DNA of 52,499 nucleotides from RGIG8767 sp964386235. Lineage in GTDB: Bacteria > Bacillota > Clostridia > Lachnospirales > Lachnospiraceae. The DNA lies in the NCBI GenBank assembly GCA_964386235.1, contig CAYLSH010000003.1, positions 1 to 52,499 on the forward strand, in the 5' to 3' direction. Made by a program: the position numbers and the translations under genes. Shown here piece by piece: positions 46,438 through 52,499 of this stretch; within the stretch, counting starts at the first letter, position 1; each line of letters starts with the position of its first letter. The notes below the pieces were generated by a model that did not search any database, was not told where the DNA came from, and saw only the letters and a program-made list of their open reading frames with translations.

Positions 46438-47720
46438 CAGATATTCTCCATAGCCTGTGCTAAATCATTAATAATATCATCCACATTTTCAATACCAACG
46501 GATAAACGGATCAGATCCGGTGCAACGCCGGCTTCGATTAACTGTTCATCATTCATCTGTCTGTGTGTATGGCTTGCCGGATGTAAGACACAGGTTCTTG
46601 CATCTGCCACATGTGTAACGATGGCCGCCAGTTTTAACTGATCCATCATTCCGGCCGCTGCTTCTCTGCCACCCTTTAATCCAAAGGAAATAACACCGCA
46701 GCTTCCTTTCGGAAGATATTTCTGCTGCAGGGCATGGTATTTATTGCCGGGAAGATCCGGATAATTTACCCATGCCACTTTTTCATGTGCTTCTAAAAAC
46801 TCTGCTACCTTCAAAGCATTGGAACAATGGCGTTCCATACGAAGAGGCAGGGTTTCAAGACCAACATTTAATAAAAAGGCATTGTGAGGTGACTGGATGG
46901 AACCAAGATCCCTCATCATCTGCGCCGTTGCTTTTGTGATATAAGCACCTTTTCCGAATTTCTCAGCGTATACGATTCCATGGTAGGATTCGTCCGGTGT
47001 AGTGAGTCCCGGGAATTTGTCCGCATGTGCCATCCAGTCAAAATTACCGGAATCTACAATGGCACCGCCCACTGTCATACCATGACCATCCATGTACTTT
47101 GTAGTGGAATGCGTTACAATATCCGCGCCCCATTGAAACGGATTACAGTTGATCGGAGTTGCAAAAGTATTGTCAATGATAAGCGGCACTTCATGATCGT
47201 GTGCGATCTTTGCAAACTTCTCAATATCCAATACAACAAGTGCCGGATTGGCTATCGTTTCCGCAAATACACATTTTGTATTCGGTCTGAATGCGGCATG
47301 TAAAGTCTCAAGGTCCGCATCCGGATCCACTACCGTACATTCAATTCCCATTTTTTTCATGGTACAGGTAAGAAGATTAAACGTACCGCCGTATACAGTG
47401 GAAGACATGATCAGATGATCGCCCGCTTCACAGATGTTGAAAACGGCATAATAATTGGCTGCCTGACCGGATGAAGTCAGCATGGCAGCAACACCGCCCT
47501 CTAACTCACAGATCTTTTCTGCCACATAATCATTGGTCGGATTCTGAAGTCTGGTATAAAAATACCCGGAATCTTCCAAATCAAACAATCTTCCCATAGC
47601 ATCCGAACTTTCATACTTGAAAGTAGTACTCTGATAGATGGGAAGGATTCTTGCTTCCCCATTCTTTGGCTTCCAGCCGGACTGGATACAGATGGTCTCT
47701 TTTGCGTAATTATCAGCCAT
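46437..47720 (-). CDS. metY: O-acetylhomoserine sulfhydrylase
   Basis: This PLP enzyme makes homocysteine from O-acetylhomoserine and sulfide. The cofactor lysine is in VTHSTTKYMDGHG (Lys208). YTRLQNPTND, TSSGQAA and IDNTFATP are the other binding motifs. The 427-residue length fits MetY rather than the shorter MetB/MetC. AGAGGG precedes the ATG. I looked for an S-box or other methionine leader upstream but the 20-bp gap to yebC is too short, so any sulfur control would act from further up. Confidence 0.93.
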   Translation of the reverse strand: MADNYAKETICIQSGWKPKNGEARILPIYQSTTFKYESSDAMGRLFDLEDSGYFYTRLQNPTNDYVAEKICELEGGVAAMLTSSGQAANYYAVFNICEAGDHLIMSSTVYGGTFNLLTCTMKKMGIECTVVDPDADLETLHAAFRPNTKCVFAETIANPALVVLDIEKFAKIAHDHEVPLIIDNTFATPINCNPFQWGADIVTHSTTKYMDGHGMTVGGAIVDSGNFDWMAHADKFPGLTTPDESYHGIVYAEKFGKGAYITKATAQMMRDLGSIQSPHNAFLLNVGLETLPLRMERHCSNALKVAEFLEAHEKVAWVNYPDLPGNKYHALQQKYLPKGSCGVISFGLKGGREAAAGMMDQLKLAAIVTHVADARTCVLHPASHTHRQMNDEQLIEAGVAPDLIRLSVGIENVDDIINDLAQAMENI

Positions 47721-47740
47721 TCTAATGCCCTCTTTTCTTT

Positions 47741-48475
47741 TTATTCGTAATTTTCACAGTTGTGATAAACGGACTGCACATCATCATCATCGTCTAAAAG
47801 ATCCAATGTTCTCTGCAAATTCTTAAGAGCAGTCTCATCCGTCAGTTCCACATAATTTTGCGGAATCATGGTGACTTCGCTGGATACGGGTGTAATACCG
47901 GCTTCTTTTAATGCCGCTTCTACTAAAGGATGTGCATCCGGTGCGGTGAGGATCTCATAACTGTCCTCTTCTTCATTAAAATCATCAGCTCCGGCATCAA
48001 GTGCGGTCATCATCAGATCGTCCGCATCCATATCGCATTCTTCCTTATCGATGATAATCTGACCTTTTTCATCAAACATAAAGGATACGCATCCCGGAGT
48101 ACCAATGCTTCCCTGTCCTTTTGTAAAAGCACTTCTTACATTGGATGCCGTACGGTTCTTATTGTCGGTTAAGGCATTTACGATAATGGCGATACCGCTT
48201 GGTCCGTATCCTTCGTAAGTAACATATTCATAATTTACATTACCGGCATCACCGGCTGCCTTTTTGATACCTCTTTCAATCGTATCATTGGGCATATTGT
48301 TGGCTTTTGCCTTAGCAATTACCTGTGCCAGTTTATAATTGTTTGCAGGATCGGCACCGCCTTCTTTTACCGCTACTGCAATTTCTCTTCCTAAAATGGT
48401 AAAAATCTTACCCTTTGCCGCATCGTTTTTTTCCTTTTTATGCTTAATATTGGCAAATTTTGAATGTCCTGACAT
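47741..48475 (-). CDS. yebC: YebC/PmpR-family protein
   Basis: The 244-residue protein starts MSGHSKFANIKHKKEKNDAAKGK and has the three-domain YebC layout with GYGPSGIAIIV and the acidic central domain. YebC proteins act as transcriptional regulators and, as shown for some members, as translation factors that relieve ribosome pausing. The length and motifs are standard. It follows the CBS-domain gene by 17 bp. Confidence 0.95.
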   Translation of the reverse strand: MSGHSKFANIKHKKEKNDAAKGKIFTILGREIAVAVKEGGADPANNYKLAQVIAKAKANNMPNDTIERGIKKAAGDAGNVNYEYVTYEGYGPSGIAIIVNALTDNKNRTASNVRSAFTKGQGSIGTPGCVSFMFDEKGQIIIDKEECDMDADDLMMTALDAGADDFNEEEDSYEILTAPDAHPLVEAALKEAGITPVSSEVTMIPQNYVELTDETALKNLQRTLDLLDDDDDVQSVYHNCENYE

Positions 48476-48492
48476 GTTTTTCTCCTTTTGTC

Positions 48493-49410
48493 TTATGCTT
48501 TTTTATTTTCAGTCGCAGTCTGGGGCAGTTTAGTCACCACTACACGCTGAATCATCTTGTTATCCACTTCGATTACTTTAAAACTATATCCGTCGAGAAC
48601 AAAAGAAAAACGTTCCTTATCCTCCGGTATTCTTTCCATCCTGGAGATCATATAGCCATTGATGGTTTCCACCGGCACTTCCCCAAAGGAAATGTGAAAT
48701 TTCTCTTCGAGTTCTTCTAAGGGTGTGGTGCCGTCCACAATGTACTTATCCGTTCCTTTTTCCTGAATATGACCGACTTCCTCATCATATTCATCCATGA
48801 TATTACCCACAATTTCTTCTAAGATATCTTCTAAAGCAATCAGACCGGAAGTCTGACCATATTCATCCACTACGATAACCATCTGTAATTTGGTGGCACG
48901 CATCGTAGCAAACAAACTGTCCACATTCCTCGTTTCCGGTATAAAACGGGCATCCCGCAAAAGGCCGTCAATCTCCCCGATCGGCTTATCCAAAAGCCCA
49001 ACGCTGCGGCTTAAGCGGAACGCATCTTTCAGATGCAGAATCCCCACAATATGATCAAGATTCTCTTCATAAACCGGAAATCTGGAATTTTTCTCGTTTA
49101 AAATGAACGTGATTACATCCGCTAACGTCATATCCGCATCGATCGCAGAGATGTTGCTCCGATCCGTCATGATCTCCCTTGCCTGTTTGTCGCCGAACTC
49201 AAAAATATTGGATATCATCTCCGCTTCACTTGCTTCTATGTATCCCTGTTCGTGACTTTCATTGACCATGGATAAGATCTCATCTTCGGCCGCTTTCTGC
49301 GCAAGCGCACGCTCCTTCAGATACGAATACAGTCTCCATGCAAGATCAATTGTCACAAGAACCATCAAAATAATCAGGCAGATAAAAGTATAGGGTCCAC
49401 CGTCGTCCAT
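48493..49410 (-). CDS. CBS-domain/CorC-type membrane protein
   Basis: The 305-residue protein has one N-terminal transmembrane helix (about 7-27), two CBS domains (about 75-195, with REIMTDRSNI and GLIALEDILEEIVG) and a CorC_HlyC C-terminal domain. It is usually labelled hemolysin, but the DUF21 transmembrane domain of CNNM proteins is missing; only a single helix remains. A role in ion homeostasis is inferred from the family. The promoter and a palindrome in its leader are listed separately. Confidence 0.88.
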   Translation of the reverse strand: MDDGGPYTFICLIILMVLVTIDLAWRLYSYLKERALAQKAAEDEILSMVNESHEQGYIEASEAEMISNIFEFGDKQAREIMTDRSNISAIDADMTLADVITFILNEKNSRFPVYEENLDHIVGILHLKDAFRLSRSVGLLDKPIGEIDGLLRDARFIPETRNVDSLFATMRATKLQMVIVVDEYGQTSGLIALEDILEEIVGNIMDEYDEEVGHIQEKGTDKYIVDGTTPLEELEEKFHISFGEVPVETINGYMISRMERIPEDKERFSFVLDGYSFKVIEVDNKMIQRVVVTKLPQTATENKKA

Positions 49411-49458
49411 AAAACAAACTCCTCTGTTAAAATTAAAATAGCTCGTAATATATCAGAA

Positions 49459-49472
49459 TGTAATACATTACA
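49459..49472. promoter_or_regulatory. Palindrome in the leader of the CBS gene
   Basis: TGTAAT-AC-ATTACA is a perfect 6-2-6 inverted repeat. It lies a few bases downstream of the predicted transcription start and about 50 bases before the ATG, the position of a roadblock operator. The cognate regulator is unknown. Confidence 0.45.
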
Positions 49473-49483
49473 GAATCTTCATA

Positions 49484-49512
49484 AATATACCATTTTGCAT
49501 ACCAAACGTCAA
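49484..49512 (-). promoter_or_regulatory. Promoter for the CBS-yebC-metY unit
   Basis: On the minus strand TTGACG (49512-49507) and TATATT (49489-49484) are 17 bases apart, a near-consensus housekeeping promoter, in the 114-bp gap after mazF. The predicted start is about 65 bases before the CBS gene. Confidence 0.65.
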
Positions 49513-49524
49513 GAATCCTACGAA

Positions 49525-49866
49525 TTAAAAATGAAGCCCCAGACTGACCTGTAAAGCCCGGTTTACCTTTCCCATCGTTTTCTCATCCAGATGGCAGACC
49601 GGACTTTTTAATCGTTGTTTGTCAATCGTGCGGATCTGTTCTAATAAAATCACGGAATCCTTAATCAGTTCACACTCCCTGCTGTTTAATAGAATATGCG
49701 TGGGAAGCTGCGTCTTATGTAATTTTGACGTAATTGCAGCCACAATCACCGTGGGAGAATGAAGATTTCCCATATCATTCTGAATAATTAAAACCGGTCG
49801 GATGCCTCCCTGTTCTGAGCCAACCACCGGTCTTAAGTCTGCGTAATAAATATCTCCTCTTTTCAC
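49525..49866 (-). CDS. mazF: MazF/NdoA-family endoribonuclease toxin, no adjacent antitoxin
   Basis: The 113-residue protein begins KRGDIYYADLRPVVGSEQGG and has the catalytic Arg in GIRPVLIIQND (Arg23) and Thr in AITSKLH (Thr46), with LLEQIRTIDKQRL later. It is a standard MazF fold that would cut mRNA. The normal partner MazE (about 80-95 aa) would sit between alr and mazF, but only 80 bp separates them. The start is a GTG nine bases after AAAGGG. An inverted repeat sits upstream. Confidence 0.92.
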   Translation of the reverse strand: MKRGDIYYADLRPVVGSEQGGIRPVLIIQNDMGNLHSPTVIVAAITSKLHKTQLPTHILLNSRECELIKDSVILLEQIRTIDKQRLKSPVCHLDEKTMGKVNRALQVSLGLHF

Positions 49867-49881
49867 AAAAAATACCCTTTC

Positions 49882-49905
49882 TACACAATTACATCCGGTT
49901 GTGTA
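49882..49905. promoter_or_regulatory. Inverted repeat in front of mazF
   Basis: TACACAA-N10-TTGTGTA is a perfect 7-bp inverted repeat ending next to the mazF ribosome site (AAAGGG, 49880-49875). It could be an operator or an RNA hairpin that limits access to the ribosome site. I see no convincing promoter in the 80-bp gap. Confidence 0.45.
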
Positions 49906-49946
49906 TTGAAAGTATTGCCGCTTTGTAAAAAGTTATACAAAAATAC

Positions 49947-51155
49947 TCAAAGTTTCTTAATCTTTACATCATCATAATAATCCTTTGCGCAGAACGCCTT
50001 TCCGTGGCGGAAAAATACGCGGGGTGTTCTTTTTCCGATCTCACAGGCAAACTCATAGTTGAAGCGTCCGCTCAATTCTCCGAGTTCTTCCATCGTGATC
50101 ACAAGATCGCCATCCTTTCCGATCAGCGTCACTTCATCCCCTTCTTTGCACTCTGCTATATCGGTCACATCCACCATAAACTGATCCATACAGATTCTGC
50201 CGATGATCGGTGCTTTTTTTCCATGTATAAGGATATAGCCCTTGCCTGTCAGATTGCGGGGATACCCGTCCGCATAGCCGACCGGAATCGTGGCAATCTT
50301 TGTGGTTCTGTCCGTGACAAAGACACCGTTATAACTGACGGGCGTACCTTTTTTCACTTCCTTAATATAGGTAATATGGCTCTTTAAGGATAAAACCGGT
50401 TTTAAGTCAAGTGCATCCTTATTGACCTCATCTGACGGAAACAATCCATACAAAATAATCCCCGCACGTACAAGATCTAAATTGGCAGCAGGTATATCCA
50501 TAATGCCGGCCGAATTCGAACAATGTACAAGCGGAAAATGATAGCCGCATTCCTCCTCACACCTTTTTACAAAAGATAAAAAGGTGGCAAGCTGTTGGTT
50601 CGCCGGCGTTTTGTCCCCTTCATCCGCTTTAGCAAAATGTGTAAAAATCCCATCCACCACAAGGTTTTTACATGCAAGTGCTTCTTTTACAAATAAAACA
50701 CCCGCATCATCCGGAGAAATCCCGATACGTGCCATTCCGGTATCCACTTTGATATGTACCGAAGCTTTTACACCCAGTCTGCGTGCCGTTTCATCCAGTT
50801 CTTTGAGCATATCTTTTCGAAATACCGTAGGAATAATCTCCTGATTAATCAGGGTTTCGTAACTATAGGGAAAAGTATAACCCAATACCAAAATGGGCTT
50901 ACGGATATTGGCATTTCTAAGCTGCATGGCTTCTTCCACACTTGCCACTGCAAAACCGTATACATAATCCATATCTTCCATTTCCCATGCAATCGGAACC
51001 GCACCATGCCCATATGCGTCCGCCTTAATCACACCTAAAATCTTTGTATTTTCCGCTATGTGGTCATGCATTTCCTCTAAATTATGACAGACCGCATCCA
51101 GATCAATATGGGCGCATACTCTTGCATATTGTTCCATCTTGTTCATATCATTCAC
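49947..51155 (-). CDS. alr: Alanine racemase
   Basis: Alr supplies D-alanine for peptidoglycan. The PLP lysine is in GVIKADAYGHGA (Lys44), the second catalytic residue Tyr275 in TPVSYNGVF, and the arginine and phosphate contacts in RAGIILYG. Length is 402, including a short C-terminal extension FCAKDYYDDVKIKKL. Its start overlaps the coiled-coil gene by 4 bp. The alr-mazF order is that of Bacillus (alr-ndoAI-ndoA) with the antitoxin left out. Confidence 0.96.
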   Translation of the reverse strand: MNDMNKMEQYARVCAHIDLDAVCHNLEEMHDHIAENTKILGVIKADAYGHGAVPIAWEMEDMDYVYGFAVASVEEAMQLRNANIRKPILVLGYTFPYSYETLINQEIIPTVFRKDMLKELDETARRLGVKASVHIKVDTGMARIGISPDDAGVLFVKEALACKNLVVDGIFTHFAKADEGDKTPANQQLATFLSFVKRCEEECGYHFPLVHCSNSAGIMDIPAANLDLVRAGIILYGLFPSDEVNKDALDLKPVLSLKSHITYIKEVKKGTPVSYNGVFVTDRTTKIATIPVGYADGYPRNLTGKGYILIHGKKAPIIGRICMDQFMVDVTDIAECKEGDEVTLIGKDGDLVITMEELGELSGRFNYEFACEIGKRTPRVFFRHGKAFCAKDYYDDVKIKKL

Positions 51156-51754
51156 ACTTCTTTCCGGTTATATTTCATATCAAATAAATCAATCACATCC
51201 GAACCAAAGATATCATGCATGAAGGAATAGATCTCCTGATTTTCCGTTTCCATTTCCTGTTTGCGCACAACATTCTTTTTCAGTTCCACACGTACATTCG
51301 TAATCCATTCTGTGAGTTGTGCAATATCCTTTTCGTTGTCATGCATTGTCAGATAGCAGATGCGCATGGTCTCAATAAGCAGTTCCTTATTGACTTCATC
51401 AATACGCGCGGGAAGATCTAACAGTTCGTCGCGATACTGTTCCATCTTTTCATTGCACTCAGCAATCAGACGCTTGTTTTCTTCCGTTTTTTTGATGGAT
51501 GCCGCGTCCTGTTTATTCATTAAGGAGACGATCTCTTCCATCATCTTTTTCTTCAGTTTACGAATGCTTTGTGTCTGTGTATTACACTTTCCCTGAAGGC
51601 GCAAAAGTTCGTTTAATTCTTTTTCTTTTTCCGTGATGCGTTTTGTTTTTTCTATTTTGGTAAATAAAAGATGCCATTTCTGATCCAGTGTAACCGCCGG
51701 TATCCTTTTATCTTTTAGTGCTTCTAAATATTTTTCTTCTGTTGTTTTCCCCAT
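51152..51754 (-). CDS. Coiled-coil protein of unknown function
   Basis: The 200-residue protein is charged and helical throughout, with heptad-like stretches at about 35-110 and 120-185 (for example RLQGKCNTQTQSIRKLKKKM). No transmembrane segment, signal peptide or enzymatic motif is present. It lies 21 bp after rex and overlaps alr by 4 bp, so it is part of the same operon. I do not recognise the family. Confidence 0.65.
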   Translation of the reverse strand: MGKTTEEKYLEALKDKRIPAVTLDQKWHLLFTKIEKTKRITEKEKELNELLRLQGKCNTQTQSIRKLKKKMMEEIVSLMNKQDAASIKKTEENKRLIAECNEKMEQYRDELLDLPARIDEVNKELLIETMRICYLTMHDNEKDIAQLTEWITNVRVELKKNVVRKQEMETENQEIYSFMHDIFGSDVIDLFDMKYNRKEV

Positions 51755-51775
51755 ACGCTACCCATGCCTTTCTTT

Positions 51776-52396
51776 TTAACCCGATATACGGTATGAAAGT
51801 TTCATCAGACTGTCCGATAAATGTACATTTTCAACCAGTACATGATCCGGCACTTCCAAATCCACATGTGCAAAATTCCAAATCCCCCGGATTCCGCATT
51901 CCACAAGTTGTTCCGCGACCTTCACAGCGCCTGCTTTAGGAATCGTAAGTACCGCAATATCCACATCATTTTCTTTGATAAAGCCCTTCATATTTTCCAT
52001 GGGCTGTATCAGAATCCCGCGCACACTGTTTCCGATCAGTTTCGGATTCACATCAAAAATCCCCGTGATAATGAACCCTCTTTTTTCAAAATTCATATAG
52101 TTGGCAAGTGCCTGCCCTAAATTGCCCGCGCCGATCAGAATCAGATTATGGGATTGATTAAGTCCCAGGATCTTGCCAATCTCCACATACAGATAATCCA
52201 CATTATAACCATATCCCTGTTGCCCAAAACCGCCAAAATGATTAAAGTCCTGACGAATCTGGGAAGCCGTCACGCGCATGATTCTGCTCAATTCCTGACT
52301 GGATATACGTTCCACGCCCGCATCTTTCAAATCCCCCAGATACCGGTAATATCGTGGCAGACGCGTAATCACAGCCTGCGAGATCTCTTTCACCAT
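51776..52396 (-). CDS. rex: Redox-sensing transcriptional repressor Rex
   Basis: Rex senses the NADH/NAD+ ratio and represses fermentation and respiration genes when NAD+ is high. The 206-residue protein has an N-terminal winged helix (about 10-60; RVTASQIRQDFNHFGGFG with the recognition helix), a Rossmann domain with GAGNLGQA (89-96) and a C-terminal domain-swapping helix. The operator over its own promoter suggests autoregulation. Confidence 0.96.
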   Translation of the reverse strand: MVKEISQAVITRLPRYYRYLGDLKDAGVERISSQELSRIMRVTASQIRQDFNHFGGFGQQGYGYNVDYLYVEIGKILGLNQSHNLILIGAGNLGQALANYMNFEKRGFIITGIFDVNPKLIGNSVRGILIQPMENMKGFIKENDVDIAVLTIPKAGAVKVAEQLVECGIRGIWNFAHVDLEVPDHVLVENVHLSDSLMKLSYRISG

Positions 52397-52452
52397 ACTC
52401 CATTCCCTTTCTGTACTCTACGCACTAACTACTCTACGCATTTCCCATCCCC

Positions 52453-52482
52453 ATTATACTCCCCTTGTTAAAATATTGTCAA
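52453..52482 (-). promoter_or_regulatory. Promoter for the rex operon
   Basis: On the minus strand a perfect TTGACA (52482-52477) and a perfect TATAAT (52458-52453) are 18 bases apart, the strongest promoter in the window. The predicted start lies about 50 bases before the rex ATG. Confidence 0.8.
52465..52482. promoter_or_regulatory. Rex-like operator overlapping the rex promoter
   Basis: TTGACAA-TATT-TTAACAA on the minus strand matches the clostridial Rex consensus TTGTTAA-N4-TTAACAA at 12 of 14 positions and covers the -35 and most of the spacer of the rex promoter. Rex binding here would block transcription, consistent with autorepression. Confidence 0.6.
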
Positions 52483-52493
52483 TTCATAAAAAA

Positions 52494-52499
52494 TTGACA
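52494..52499 (+). promoter_or_regulatory. Possible -35 of a divergent gene at the window edge
   Basis: The last six bases read TTGACA on the plus strand, and 52477-52484 with 52492-52499 form an inverted repeat TGTCAATT-N7-AATTGACA. This could be the -35 of a gene reading away from rex; its -10 is outside the window. Confidence 0.3.

Noticed and set aside
47721..47740. S-box or T-box riboswitch upstream of metY
   Set aside because: The gap to yebC is only 20 bp and holds just the ribosome site; no leader structure fits.
52477..52499. TGTCAATT-N7-AATTGACA as a second Rex operator
   Set aside because: Arm sequence and spacing do not fit Rex; back-to-back -35 boxes explain it at least as well.
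1..52499. CRISPR arrays, tRNA or rRNA genes, insertion sequences
   Set aside because: No regularly spaced repeats, cloverleaf-like sequences, transposase-like proteins or terminal repeats were seen on either strand.

Overview
The window is one uninterrupted block of about fifty genes, all read from the minus strand, so transcription runs from high to low coordinates. Gene content points to a spore-forming Gram-positive clostridium, most likely Lachnospiraceae. The evidence is the yqfC-yqfD sporulation pair, a BofC-like protein, the tepA-ftsK and radC-mreBCD-min neighbourhoods, MinE alongside MinCD, Rex, an Nfn-type transhydrogenase, and many overlapping genes with strong AGGAGG-type ribosome sites and occasional TTG/GTG starts. 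I see no rRNA, tRNA, CRISPR array, phage or insertion sequence. No intergenic gap exceeds 300 bases; the longest are about 115 to 130.

In transcription order: (1) 52.4-49.5 kb: the redox repressor rex behind a strong promoter overlapped by a Rex-like operator, then a coiled-coil protein, alr, and a mazF toxin without a mazE partner. (2) 49.5-44.9 kb: a promoter followed by a CBS-domain membrane protein, yebC, metY and a polytopic membrane protein, ending in a strong terminator. (3) 44.9-38.3 kb: tepA, then ftsK/spoIIIE, fhs and a zinc-ribbon/TPR protein. (4) 38.3-35.9 kb: a compact unit with promoter, nfnA, nfnB and terminator; the two proteins are usually mislabelled as sulfide dehydrogenase and glutamate synthase. 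(5) 35.8-26.3 kb: a zinc-ribbon protein, rlmH, yqfC, yqfD, phoH, ybeY, a flippase, a BofC-like protein and two unrelated FAD proteins. (6) 26.3-16.3 kb: proB with its own promoter, a DUF896 protein, a 5-formyl-THF cyclo-ligase, miaB, mutS, mutL, miaA and a methionine-gamma-lyase-like PLP enzyme. (7) 16.2-5.8 kb: the cell-shape and division block radC-mreB-mreC-mreD-PBP2-minC-minD-minE-rodA-mgsA plus a D,D-carboxypeptidase. (8) 5.8-0 kb: a small P-loop protein with terminator, a HlyD-like protein, yggS, sepF with terminator, aroB, lspA and an RluD-type synthase.

The genes mostly serve envelope growth, division, sporulation, DNA repair and translation upkeep. I found no obviously new multi-gene system. 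The best leads are departures from the norm inside familiar genes: an MreB with a degenerate phosphate-2 motif, a methylglyoxal synthase with Glu at the catalytic Asp, a PBP2 with a large insertion, a lone MazF next to alr, Rex operator autoregulation, and intrinsic terminators placed directly in front of the next ribosome site.
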